The notes beneath the pieces are model-generated. The model searched no databases and was not told the origin of the DNA. It saw only the letters and a program-made list of their open reading frames with translations. The position numbers were made by a program, and so were the translations under genes. A stretch of DNA of 64,000 nt from NCBI GenBank assembly GCA_051846895.1, contig JBPYCQ010000014.1:3885-67884 (forward strand), written 5' to 3'. The DNA comes from CALKAL01 sp051846895. Lineage in GTDB: Bacteria > Bacillota > Bacilli > Bacillales > Alkalibacillaceae. Positions 9,399-17,868 of the stretch are shown here, piece after piece; position 1 is the first letter of the stretch; each line of letters opens with the position of its first letter.

Positions 9399-11402
9399 AT
9401 GAATCAAGCTGTCGAGCAATTATCTATTAATACGATTAGAACATTATCAATTGATGCAGTAGAAAGGGCTAATTCGGGACATCCTGGTATGCCAATGGGA
9501 GCAGCACCTATGGCGTATACATTATGGACAAAAGTGATGAATCACAATCCGAAAAACTCTTCATGGTTTAACCGAGATCGATTTGTCCTTTCAGCTGGAC
9601 ATGGTTCAATGCTTTTATATTCGTTGTTGCACTTATCAGGTTATAACGTTTCCATGGATGATATTAAAAACTTCCGTCAATGGGGTTCAAATACACCTGG
9701 TCATCCTGAATATGGTTATACAGATGGGGTAGAGGCGACAACTGGACCTTTAGGGCAAGGAATTGCGATGTCTGTTGGTATGGCAATGGCTGAAAGATTT
9801 TTAGCATCTAAATTTAATAAAAATGGCCATGAAATTGTTGACCATTACACCTATGCCATTTGTGGTGATGGTGACTTAATGGAAGGTGTTTCTCAAGAAG
9901 CAGCTTCACTTGCCGGTCATTTAAAACTTGGTAAATTAATTGTAATGTACGATTCTAACGATATTTCATTAGATGGTGATTTAAATCAAGCCTTTTCAGA
10001 AAGTGTAGAAGATCGTTTCAAAGCTTACGGTTGGCAGGTTATACGAGTTGAAGATGGTAATGATACTGAAGCTATCGAAAAAGCTCTTTTAGAAGCAAAA
10101 TCAAACCTTGATCAACCAACTTTAATTGAAGTTAAAACTGTTATTGGCTATGGTTCCCCTAATAAAGGTGGTAAATCAGATGCGCACGGTGCACCTTTAG
10201 GTGAGGAAGAGCGTCAATTAGTTCGTGAATATTACAAATGGGAACACGATGAATTCCATGTACCTGAAGAAGTAAAAGCCGATTTTGAACAAAAAGTAAG
10301 AGTCCGTGGGGAACAATTAGAAAAAGATTGGAAGCAACGTTTTGATGCCTTTAAACAATCAAATCCTGAATTAGCAGAACAATTTGAACTTGCTATAAAT
10401 GGAGAGCTTCCAGTTGGTTGGAATGCTGACTTACCGATATACGATTATTCAAAATCATTAGCGACACGTGCTGCTTCTGGTGAAGTATTAAATGCTATTG
10501 CTGAAAAAGTTCCATATTTTCTAGGAGGAAGTGCTGATTTAGCTGGATCAAATAAAACAATGATTAAAGGTGAAGCTGACTTTAAGCCTTCTGAATACGG
10601 TGGACGTAATATTTGGTTCGGTGTTCGTGAATTTGCTATGGCTTGTGCCTTAAATGGTATGGCCCTTCACGGTGGAGTGAAAGTTTACGGCGGAACATTT
10701 TTTGTTTTTAGTGATTATTTACGCCCAGCTGTACGTTTATCTGCATTAATGGGTGTGCCTGTTACTTATGTTTTCACGCATGATTCTATTGCTGTAGGTG
10801 AAGATGGTCCAACACATGAGCCAATTGAACATTTACCTGCATTACGAGCAATGCCTAATTTATCAATTATACGACCGGCTGATGCTAACGAAACAAGAGT
10901 CGCTTGGGAATTAGCTTTAGAATCGAAAGATAAGCCTACTGCACTTGTACTTACACGTCAAGGGCTACCTGTATTAGCTGACACGAAAGAACTTGCGTTA
11001 GAAGGGGTTAGAAAAGGAGCTTACGTGCTAAAAAGAGCTGAAGATATAGAACCTGATGTGTTACTTTTAGCAACGGGTTCAGAAGTGCAATTAGTGCTTA
11101 AAGCAAGTGAAAAGTTGAAAGATGAAGGTATCGATGCAACCGTAGTTAGTATGCCATCATGGGATTTATTTGAAAAACAAAGTGATGAATATAAAGAATC
11201 AGTTTTACCTTCAAAAGTGAAGAAACGTTTAGCAGTGGAAATGGCCTCTCCTTTCGGCTGGGAACGTTATACGGGGTCAGAAGGGGATATATTAGGTATT
11301 AATACATTTGGTGCATCTGCGCCTGGTAATAAAGTAATTGAAGAATATGGATTTACAGTAGATGAAGTAGTAAAACGAGTGAAAAAATTATTAAATAAAT
11401 AA
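9399..11402 (+). CDS. tkt: transketolase
   Basis: Transketolase moves two-carbon ketol units between sugars in the non-oxidative pentose phosphate pathway, using thiamine diphosphate. Length is 667 residues from the ATG at 9399, which has a GAAAGGGG ribosome site; an ATG 30 bp upstream has none. Motifs seen are [31 protein letters not shown], the ThDP-binding GDGDLMEG, the [10 protein letters not shown] segment, and [19 protein letters not shown]. It is followed by sirA and yneF as in B. subtilis. Confidence 0.97.
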   Translation: MNQAVEQLSINTIRTLSIDAVERANSGHPGMPMGAAPMAYTLWTKVMNHNPKNSSWFNRDRFVLSAGHGSMLLYSLLHLSGYNVSMDDIKNFRQWGSNTPGHPEYGYTDGVEATTGPLGQGIAMSVGMAMAERFLASKFNKNGHEIVDHYTYAICGDGDLMEGVSQEAASLAGHLKLGKLIVMYDSNDISLDGDLNQAFSESVEDRFKAYGWQVIRVEDGNDTEAIEKALLEAKSNLDQPTLIEVKTVIGYGSPNKGGKSDAHGAPLGEEERQLVREYYKWEHDEFHVPEEVKADFEQKVRVRGEQLEKDWKQRFDAFKQSNPELAEQFELAINGELPVGWNADLPIYDYSKSLATRAASGEVLNAIAEKVPYFLGGSADLAGSNKTMIKGEADFKPSEYGGRNIWFGVREFAMACALNGMALHGGVKVYGGTFFVFSDYLRPAVRLSALMGVPVTYVFTHDSIAVGEDGPTHEPIEHLPALRAMPNLSIIRPADANETRVAWELALESKDKPTALVLTRQGLPVLADTKELALEGVRKGAYVLKRAEDIEPDVLLLATGSEVQLVLKASEKLKDEGIDATVVSMPSWDLFEKQSDEYKESVLPSKVKKRLAVEMASPFGWERYTGSEGDILGINTFGASAPGNKVIEEYGFTVDEVVKRVKKLLNK

Positions 11403-11485
11403 TCAACATAAAAGTTGTCATAGTTTGACATAAGTTTTATCATTTTAATGACGTATTATGACATTTTTTTAAACTGTTTATTGTT

Positions 11486-11515
11486 ATGATATGCCCTAAA
11501 AGGAGGGCATATCAT
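11486..11515 (+). promoter_or_regulatory. hairpin sequestering the sirA ribosome site and start codon
   Basis: A perfect 12-bp inverted repeat, ATGATATGCCCT / AGGGCATATCAT, has loop AAAAGG. The sirA Shine-Dalgarno (AAGGAGGG) spans the loop and the 3' arm. The first two bases of the sirA ATG close the stem. There is no T tract, so translational control fits better than termination. The pairing is seen directly; a regulatory role is inference. Confidence 0.55.
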
Positions 11516-11942
11516 GTACCAATATTCACTCTATTTATTTAAAGCGAGATTTGCTGAACACTTTTATTACAAAATTGATGTATTATATCGTTTTTTATTT
11601 GAACAAGTTCATTCAACAGATGAACAGACGCCAAATCAATTAATTACTGTACTAGATGAAATGAATCTCAGTGATATCGTCTTTCATTTACAATATGAAT
11701 TGAAAAATATTCAATGTGATGTTTATAATAACACTATCAACATTAAAAGCGGAAAAGATGAAGTGATTGTACACGTTAGTGATTTTTCATTAGATATTTA
11801 TGCAGATTCACTTTTTGTTGCAGATCGCTTGTTTTTCCGGTATATAAAGTCTTTTCATCCACATATTTTTGTCGTCAACTTTGATACATTTGACTGTGGA
11901 TGGATTTCTCCTCTAGCGAAACGAGAGCTATATCGTATATAA
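11514..11942 (+). CDS. sirA: sporulation inhibitor of replication SirA (YneE)
   Basis: SirA binds DnaA domain I during early sporulation and blocks new rounds of replication. The 142-residue protein occupies the tkt-sirA-yneF position. It keeps the general family pattern: a short N-terminal strand (YQYSLYLFKARFAEHFYYK) and a C-terminal FVVNFDTFDCGWISPLAKREL. Sequence divergence is high, so the call leans on synteny plus these ends. The gene begins inside a strong hairpin that covers its ribosome site. It indicates a spore-forming host. Confidence 0.8.
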   Translation: MYQYSLYLFKARFAEHFYYKIDVLYRFLFEQVHSTDEQTPNQLITVLDEMNLSDIVFHLQYELKNIQCDVYNNTINIKSGKDEVIVHVSDFSLDIYADSLFVADRLFFRYIKSFHPHIFVVNFDTFDCGWISPLAKRELYRI

Positions 11943-12004
11943 TAGACCTGTTATAGATATAGAATATACTAAGAGGGGATTTACAGAAGGAGGATTCAAG
12001 ATTA

Positions 12005-12232
12005 ATGAGTACGATATGGGTAGTATTAATCGCCCTTGCAACATTAATAATTGGGGTAGTTATTGGATTTTTCATCGCTAGAAAAACAATGATGAATTAC
12101 TTAAAGAAAAACCCTCCAATTAATGAGCAAATGTTACGGACGATGATGATGCAAATGGGTCAAAAGCCATCTCAAAAGAAAATTAATCAGATGATGCGTG
12201 CGATGACTCAGCAACAGGATAATAAAAAATAA
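12005..12232 (+). CDS. yneF: UPF0154 membrane protein YneF
   Basis: A 75-residue protein with one N-terminal membrane segment (about 5-26, ending [11 protein letters not shown]) and a Met/Gln-rich cytoplasmic tail, [21 protein letters not shown]. This is the signature of UPF0154/YneF, whose function is unknown. It follows sirA, as in B. subtilis. The ribosome site AGAAGGAGG lies 12 bp upstream of the ATG. Confidence 0.93.
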   Translation: MSTIWVVLIALATLIIGVVIGFFIARKTMMNYLKKNPPINEQMLRTMMMQMGQKPSQKKINQMMRAMTQQQDNKK

Positions 12233-12238
12233 CATGAC

Positions 12239-12278
12239 AGGAGAGATAAGCAATGAGGTTGTTTATCTCTCCTTTTAT
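12239..12278 (+). terminator. terminator after yneF
   Basis: A 15-bp stem, AGGAGAGATAAGCAA / TTGTTTATCTCTCCT with one G-T pair, has loop TGAGG and is followed by TTTT. It closes the tkt-sirA-yneF region. Confidence 0.85.
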
Positions 12279-12385
12279 TATTTGTCTTTAAATTTCACTA
12301 AATAGTCATGCTTTTAGTAAGAAAATGATTAACAAGTTTGATACGATTAGTATTGAGGTCATATTAGGTACAAGGAGCGATACAA

Positions 12386-13090
12386 ATGGGAGAAGTTAAT
12401 ATTTGGTTAGCCTTTGGAGCTGGCTTTTTATCATTTATTTCACCTTGTGTACTTCCACTATTTCCAGTGTTTTTATCTTATATTACTGGGATGAGTGTTG
12501 AAGAAATAAAAACTGAAAATGCCATGCTTCGTAAACGAAGTATGTTACACACTCTATTCTTTTTATTAGGGTTTTCGGCTATCTTTATCATGATCGGTTT
12601 CTCTGGATATTTTATCGGGGACTTTTTATTAAGTTATCAAGATTTAATACGACAAGTTGGAGCTATATTTATTATCTTCTTCGGTTTTGTCATGTTAGGT
12701 CTATTTAATTTCGACTTTTTAATGAAAGAAAGAAGAGTTACCCTAAAAAATAGACCTGCTGGATTTTTTGGAACATTTTTAATAGGAATGGCGTTTTCAA
12801 TGAGTTGGACACCGTGTACAGGTCCAATACTTGGTGCTGTTATTGCTTTAGCTTACACAAATCCACAATCAGGTGTCATTTTAATGTCAGCTTATTCTCT
12901 TGGATTTGCTATACCTTTCTTTATACTATCTTTCTTTGTTGGAAAATTAGATTGGTTAAAACGCAACTCTTTAAAAATCCAACGTGTTGGTGGGTATGTA
13001 TTAATCTTTCTAGGAATCGCACTATTTTTTGACTGGCTAAGAATTCTCACAGCATACTTAGCTAACTTTTTTGGGTTCACTGGATTTTAG
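12386..13090 (+). CDS. ccdA: cytochrome c biogenesis protein CcdA
   Basis: CcdA is a six-helix membrane protein that carries reducing power from cytoplasmic thioredoxin to extracytoplasmic thiol proteins, for heme-c attachment and spore cortex synthesis. The paired redox cysteines are seen in SFISPCVLPLFP (Cys21) and SWTPCTGPILG (Cys144), each in a Pro-Cys context. Length of 234 residues is normal. It heads a ccdA - mnhB-like - ccdC group. Likely partners in this window include the TlpA/ResA-like protein at 24518. Confidence 0.95.
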   Translation: MGEVNIWLAFGAGFLSFISPCVLPLFPVFLSYITGMSVEEIKTENAMLRKRSMLHTLFFLLGFSAIFIMIGFSGYFIGDFLLSYQDLIRQVGAIFIIFFGFVMLGLFNFDFLMKERRVTLKNRPAGFFGTFLIGMAFSMSWTPCTGPILGAVIALAYTNPQSGVILMSAYSLGFAIPFFILSFFVGKLDWLKRNSLKIQRVGGYVLIFLGIALFFDWLRILTAYLANFFGFTGF

Positions 13091-13159
13091 TGTTTATTTG
13101 TAATTTCGTTATATTTTTATTAGAATAAAGCTAAAGTTTATGAATTAAGGAGTTCTATT

Positions 13160-13615
13160 ATGAAGCATTCAAATGATTTAATATTACGTACAACAACACA
13201 TCTAATCGCGTTTATATTATTAGGATTCTCTGTCTATTTATTTTTTGCTGGGCATAATTCTCCTGGTGGAGGATTTATTGGTGGACTAATGACTTCTGCG
13301 GCGTTTATTTTAATGTACATGACTTATGGATTTAATAGTATACAAAAGATTTTACCAGTTAATTTTAGAGTTGTATTAGCTGCAGGATTATTTATTGCTG
13401 CACTTACTGGAGTTGGATCTTTTGTTTTTGATGCACCATTTTTAACACATTCCTTTGGACATTTTGATTTACCTCTATTAGGAGATACAGAACTAGCGAC
13501 TGCCGTTTTATTTGACTTAGGAGTTTATCTTGTAGTTGTTGGTGTGACGATGACAATAATTTTAACGATAGCTAACGATCGAGATAGAGAAACTGAAACG
13601 CAAGGTGAACAGTAA
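13160..13615 (+). CDS. orphan MnhB/MrpB-type Na+/H+ antiporter subunit
   Basis: This 151-residue protein has four predicted membrane helices and the MnhB domain signature: FAGHNSPGGGFIGGLM near residues 29-44, and a C-terminal DLGVYLVVVGVTMTI. MrpB normally works only within the seven-subunit Mrp antiporter encoded by mrpABCDEFG. Here it stands alone between ccdA and ccdC, where B. subtilis has the CheY-like yneI. Its stop overlaps the ccdC start by one base, implying translational coupling. The family call is firm; the role without its partners is unknown. Confidence 0.88.
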   Translation: MKHSNDLILRTTTHLIAFILLGFSVYLFFAGHNSPGGGFIGGLMTSAAFILMYMTYGFNSIQKILPVNFRVVLAAGLFIAALTGVGSFVFDAPFLTHSFGHFDLPLLGDTELATAVLFDLGVYLVVVGVTMTIILTIANDRDRETETQGEQ

Positions 13616-14097
13616 TGGAAAACTTTTTCGCAATTGCGATGTCTATTGTCGCTGTCATAATGGCGTCAATTATGATTGTCATACGTTCTAAAGTTGCTAA
13701 ACGTCCAGCAACTGTAAAAAAAATTATATTGCCACCTTTATTTATGAGTACAGGGGCATTCATGTTCATATTTCCTTATTTCAGAGTACCATGGATACAA
13801 GTGTTAGAGGCTTTAGCTATTGGTGCAATTTTCTCTATCCTTTTGATCGTTACAACTAACTTTGAAATAAAAGGGAATGACATTTACTTAAAGCCATCAA
13901 AGGCATTTATATTTATATTAGTCATTTTACTAGTTGCAAGAATCATATTAAAGACTGTATTAGGGCAAGAGATTGCTTTTGGTGAACTTGGTGGAATGTT
14001 TTATTTACTAGCATTTGGTATGTTGGTCACGTGGCGAATGACGATGTTAATAAAGTTCATAAAAATAAAAGAGCGAGTTCATATTGATCAAATATAA
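13615..14097 (+). CDS. ccdC: cytochrome c biogenesis protein CcdC (YneJ)
   Basis: A 160-residue membrane protein with about five hydrophobic segments, of the CcdC/YneJ type. Conserved features are IRSKVAKRPATVKKIILPPLFMS-type text in the first loop and PYFRVPW near residue 55. Its molecular role in B. subtilis is unclear and it is dispensable for cytochrome c synthesis. The ATG overlaps the stop of the preceding mnhB-like gene (TAATG). Position before yneK supports the name. Confidence 0.88.
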   Translation: MENFFAIAMSIVAVIMASIMIVIRSKVAKRPATVKKIILPPLFMSTGAFMFIFPYFRVPWIQVLEALAIGAIFSILLIVTTNFEIKGNDIYLKPSKAFIFILVILLVARIILKTVLGQEIAFGELGGMFYLLAFGMLVTWRMTMLIKFIKIKERVHIDQI

Positions 14098-14137
14098 AAC
14101 GGGCAATTGATAATATATTATCTTTGCCCGTTTGTTT
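14097..14137. terminator. bidirectional terminator between ccdC and yneK
   Basis: AAACGGGCA / TGCCCGTTT outer stem with an inner GATAAT / ATTATC pairing, followed by TGTTTGTT. It serves two convergent genes and overlaps the 3' end of yneK. Confidence 0.8.
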
Positions 14138-14561
14138 GTTCTAGTAAATGTTTATAAGGTTTAAAATCTATATTTTTCTCGTTTAATCGTTTCACTAAAA
14201 ATTTATGATCTCGTTTTGGTGTTGCTAAAATATAGCCTTCTACAATTACGTCTATTGTTATTTTATCTTTTTTTCGTATTAAGGCTAATTCTCCAATCTT
14301 TGCAGCGATTTTTTGTTTAGCAACATCACGGAACAATTGAGGGACAGGTTCTACTAAATCATTTAATAATTTCTTTTCATTTTCACCCCATAGATGAACC
14401 GTTTTATTGACATAATGCTCTTCCCAGTCGATAATAGATTTACCGTCTTCTTTAGGTAGTTTTTTCAAAAACTTACGGAACATAAAAAAACCACCGATTG
14501 CCAATAAACCAATCATGATAAATCCCCAGAAAATTAATAAATATATGACGATGTTTGACAT
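14118..14561 (-). CDS. yneK: DUF2621 family membrane protein YneK
   Basis: A 147-residue protein with one N-terminal membrane helix (about 5-28) and a soluble domain ending in FKPYKHLLEQ. It fits YneK/DUF2621, of unknown function, by motif text (IDWEEHYVNKTVHLW, PVPQLFRDVAKQKIAAKIGE) and by its place next to ccdC. The ATG at 14561 is preferred to an upstream in-frame TTG because GAGTGA lies 7 bp before it. It is convergent with ccdC. Confidence 0.88.
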   Translation of the reverse strand: MSNIVIYLLIFWGFIMIGLLAIGGFFMFRKFLKKLPKEDGKSIIDWEEHYVNKTVHLWGENEKKLLNDLVEPVPQLFRDVAKQKIAAKIGELALIRKKDKITIDVIVEGYILATPKRDHKFLVKRLNEKNIDFKPYKHLLEQTNGQR

Positions 14562-14600
14562 GTTCAATCACTCGTTTCATTGAGGTTTATTAGATAGATA

Positions 14601-14697
14601 TGGTGGGACTGTCTGGGAATCGAACCCAGCAAAGACGCAACGCGCCTCCCAAAAGGTTTTGAAGACCTTGACAGGCACCAGCACTGTAACCAGCCCC
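14601..14697 (-). tRNA. selC: tRNA-Sec (anticodon UCA)
   Basis: This RNA of about 97 nt on the minus strand ends in an encoded CCA. Seen directly are a 5-bp anticodon stem AAGGT/ACCTT with loop CTTCAAA (anticodon UCA, reading UGA) and a T arm CTGGG-TTCGATT-CCCAG. An extra-long variable arm has a 6-bp stem, AGGCGC/GCGTCT with one G-U pair. The acceptor stem is GGGGCTG paired with CAGTCCC, plus an eighth position that may be non-canonical. The long variable arm and UCA anticodon identify selenocysteine tRNA. It lies upstream of yneK and divergent from the kinase-selB unit. Confidence 0.95.
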
Positions 14698-14875
14698 ATA
14701 ATTCATTATTTATTATAGAACGTCATATCCTTTAAAACAAGTAAATAGAAACCAGTATTTTGACAGTTTTCAAACTTTACTTGGACTTTTCACGACTATT
14801 TCGATAAAATATTAGATACAGCACCATTTTCTTACAATTTAATTATCGTTGATAGATTTAAAAGGAGGGCTCTGG

Positions 14876-15958
14876 ATGAATAATCGTATAGCGTCACTTG
14901 CGATGATAGAAATGCTCGAAACACATCATAGTTCAGGATTAGTATATAATTTTATGGAGTGGATTAATCGTGAGCAATTGCAAGTAGTCACCTTAATTGA
15001 TGAGGATTTAAACATAACCATTACATCATATTCAGTCAAGTCAGTCTTAGGGTTCAGTAATGAATGTATGATAGGAAATAAGCTAATTGATTATATTCAT
15101 CCAGATGAACATGAGAAATTTTACGATTATTTGAAGACATTAGATTATACAAAGAAAGTTATGGAAACAAGAGTTTTACATAAGGATGGGCATTACATTG
15201 ATGCTCAATTTTACTCAGGTGCAATTTATGATGACCATACTAATGATAAATATTTTGTCGTTTGTTTTAGCGATATTACAGAGCACAAAAAAGCTAAAGA
15301 AGCTTTGACTAATACAGAAAAGCTATCATCTGTTGGACAATTAGCTGCTAGTGTCGTTCATGAAATACGCAACCCATTAACATCTATTAAAGGTTTTCTA
15401 CAATTATTGAAAAATAGCAATGATGCGATTAAAGATGAATATTTTAGAGTAATGACGGAATCAATTGAAAAAATCGAGTCTATTACATCTGAATTATTAT
15501 ATATTTCAAAGCCTACAACGAATAACATAAAAGATGAGGATATTGTTTCAATTGTAGATGAGGTTTGTATGTTAATGCGTTCTCAAGCGATTATGAACGA
15601 TATTAAACTTGAATTTACATGTGAAATGGAACAATGTGCAATTCAGTGTGATCGCTCTCAAATAAAACAAGTTCTTATAAATTTAATTAAAAATGCGATT
15701 GAAGCAATGCCTGAAAGCGGGACTATTAAAGTTAATATTTATCGGAATGAACAATTAATCATCGATGTTATAGATGAGGGTGTTGGGGTTCCTGATGAAA
15801 TTAAGGAAAAGCTAGGGGATCCATTTTTTACGACTAAAGAAACAGGTACGGGATTAGGCCTAATGGTGACAAAAAATATACTTGAAAATCATGGATGTAC
15901 ATTGTCAATTCATAATAATAAAGAACGGGGAAGTATTTTCAGAATTACTTTTCCATAA
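14876..15958 (+). CDS. PAS-domain sensor histidine kinase, sporulation-kinase type
   Basis: A soluble 360-residue kinase with no membrane segment. It has a PAS domain (about 35-140, ending FSDITEHKKA), a HisKA dimerisation helix with phospho-acceptor His162 (SVVHEIRNPLTSIKG), and a HATPase domain with NLIKNAIEAMP, DEGVGVP and GTGLGLMV. The architecture matches KinA/KinE-type sporulation kinases that feed phosphate to Spo0F. The ATG at 14876 follows AAAGGAGGG. No response regulator is adjacent. selB starts 19 bp after the stop, so both may share one transcript, which is unexpected for this kinase class. Confidence 0.85.
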   Translation: MNNRIASLAMIEMLETHHSSGLVYNFMEWINREQLQVVTLIDEDLNITITSYSVKSVLGFSNECMIGNKLIDYIHPDEHEKFYDYLKTLDYTKKVMETRVLHKDGHYIDAQFYSGAIYDDHTNDKYFVVCFSDITEHKKAKEALTNTEKLSSVGQLAASVVHEIRNPLTSIKGFLQLLKNSNDAIKDEYFRVMTESIEKIESITSELLYISKPTTNNIKDEDIVSIVDEVCMLMRSQAIMNDIKLEFTCEMEQCAIQCDRSQIKQVLINLIKNAIEAMPESGTIKVNIYRNEQLIIDVIDEGVGVPDEIKEKLGDPFFTTKETGTGLGLMVTKNILENHGCTLSIHNNKERGSIFRITFP

Positions 15959-15977
15959 TAGTAGGTTGGTGTACAGC

Positions 15978-17834
15978 TTGAGCAAAAAACATTTTACTAT
16001 TGGAATGGCAGGACATATTGATCACGGTAAAACTGAATTAACAAAAGTTTTGACTGGAATTAATACAGATCGATTAAAGGAAGAAAGAGAAAGAAAAATT
16101 TCTATTGAATTAGGATTTGCTCCTTTTATTAAAAATGAACAATTATCTGTAGCAATTATAGATGTCCCAGGGCATGAAAAGTTTATAAGACAAATGATTG
16201 CTGGAGTTGCTGGAATAGACCTTACTATACTAGTGATTGCAGCTGATGAAGGCATCATGCCCCAAACAATTGAACATATGGAAGTGTTGAAATACTTAGA
16301 GATTGAAAATAGTATCATCGCTTTAACTAAAGTTGATCTCGTTGATGATGAGTTATTAGAATTAGTGATAGACGATGTCAATTCAAAGATTAAAGGCACC
16401 ATCTTTGAACATTCTCCGATTGTTCAAGTAAGTTCGATAACTGGTACAGGAATTAATGAATTAAAGCAATTAATAATCAAGCAATTAGAATTTATTAAGC
16501 CGAAGAGCCATTTCGGTTTTTTTCGTATGCCTATTGATCAAAGCTTTCATGTGCATGGAATTGGTACCGTTGTACGTGGAACAATTTTAGAAGGTCAAAT
16601 TAGCGAAAAAGATACAATTAAAATAATGCCCCATAATAAAACAGTTCAAGTTAAAAGTATTGAGCATTTCGGTAATAAAACAGACCGATTGTTTGCAGGT
16701 AATCGGGCGGCAATCGCTATTTCTAATATTTCTGTACATGAAGTGAGAAGAGGGGATGTTTTAACGAATCAAACTCATCCGATAATCTCAAATAGAATCG
16801 ATATTAAGTTACACATCAGTCGATATTTAACGAATAAAATTAAACAAAGAACCCCGATAAAACTTCATAGTGGAACTGCTGAAGTATACGGAAAAATTAT
16901 TTTGTTTGATAGAAATGAAATTGATTGCGAAGACGAAACAGTATATGCGCAACTGCAATTAGATGATCCAATTTATGTACTGAAAAATGATCACTTTATT
17001 TTAAGACGGGCTACACCTATCGAAATGATAGGTGGAGGGAAAATCATTACACCTAATGCACAGAAACATAGATTTGGTGTACAAACTGTAGAAGAATTAA
17101 AGAAAAATTCCGTGCTTTCTTCTGAGGAATTACTATATGAAAAAATTAGAGCTAGTGAAGGGCTACATATAAACCAGCTTACTGATGAGTCGGAGCTTGT
17201 TAATGATATTATTGCCGAAGGTCAAATAATTGAATATAAAAAGTTTGTTTTTACTTCTGATTTTATTCATATGATGGAACAAAAAATTAAAAAGTTACTA
17301 TCTGAGTTCCATCAACAGCACGGATTATTAAAAGGAATGGATAAAACAGATTTAATATCAAAACTTCCTCTGAATCAAGAAAAAAATAAAATGGTTGTTG
17401 ACTTTTTAGTAGAAAATCAAGTGGTTAAGCAGGAACGTGTCTATGTGTCTCTAAATGACTTTAAACCATATTTAGATGATCAATTAAAAAAACAAATAGA
17501 TAAAGCTCTAGTTAAAATGAAAAATGATGAAGTTATGGTAAAACCAATTTCTAGTTATTTGAATGAATTCGATCGTAATCTACATTATGATATTAAAACT
17601 TATTTATTGGATAACAATCTAATTATTAAACTAACAGATGAGTTATACTTGCATCATAATGTGTTTAATCATGTTATAAACAATCTAAAAGGTCAATTTA
17701 ATGAATCTTTTAACTTACAAGAAGCAAAAGAAGTTGTTAATGTTTCTAGGAAATATTTAATCCCACTATTGGAAAAATTAGATCAACTTAATCTTACTAA
17801 ACGTGATGGTCCAAATAGAACGTGGATAAAATAA
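15978..17834 (+). CDS. selB: selenocysteine-specific elongation factor SelB
   Basis: SelB brings Sec-tRNA-Sec to the ribosome at UGA codons that are followed by a SECIS hairpin. The N-terminal EF-Tu-like G domain has GHIDHGKT (12-19), DVPGHEKF (about 61-68) and TKVD (about 117-120). These are followed by domains II-III with the SelB-typical FHVHGIGTVVRGTI, then about 270 C-terminal residues of winged helices that bind SECIS RNA. The TTG start at 15978 gives 618 residues, close to the family length. An upstream in-frame extension into the kinase gene was rejected. Confidence 0.95.
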   Translation: MSKKHFTIGMAGHIDHGKTELTKVLTGINTDRLKEERERKISIELGFAPFIKNEQLSVAIIDVPGHEKFIRQMIAGVAGIDLTILVIAADEGIMPQTIEHMEVLKYLEIENSIIALTKVDLVDDELLELVIDDVNSKIKGTIFEHSPIVQVSSITGTGINELKQLIIKQLEFIKPKSHFGFFRMPIDQSFHVHGIGTVVRGTILEGQISEKDTIKIMPHNKTVQVKSIEHFGNKTDRLFAGNRAAIAISNISVHEVRRGDVLTNQTHPIISNRIDIKLHISRYLTNKIKQRTPIKLHSGTAEVYGKIILFDRNEIDCEDETVYAQLQLDDPIYVLKNDHFILRRATPIEMIGGGKIITPNAQKHRFGVQTVEELKKNSVLSSEELLYEKIRASEGLHINQLTDESELVNDIIAEGQIIEYKKFVFTSDFIHMMEQKIKKLLSEFHQQHGLLKGMDKTDLISKLPLNQEKNKMVVDFLVENQVVKQERVYVSLNDFKPYLDDQLKKQIDKALVKMKNDEVMVKPISSYLNEFDRNLHYDIKTYLLDNNLIIKLTDELYLHHNVFNHVINNLKGQFNESFNLQEAKEVVNVSRKYLIPLLEKLDQLNLTKRDGPNRTWIK

Positions 17835-17868
17835 ACGAGCTCTCTGATAGATTGAGAGCTCGTTTATT
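17830..17868. terminator. bidirectional terminator between selB and selD
   Basis: Perfect 15-bp inverted repeat AATAAACGAGCTCTC / GAGAGCTCGTTTATT with a 9-base loop. It sits between the convergent selB and selD stop codons. Confidence 0.85.

Noticed and set aside
15882..15977. N-terminal extension of SelB into the kinase gene
   Set aside because: It overlaps the conserved end of the kinase. The family N-terminus (FTIGMAGHIDHGKT) begins right after the TTG at 15978.
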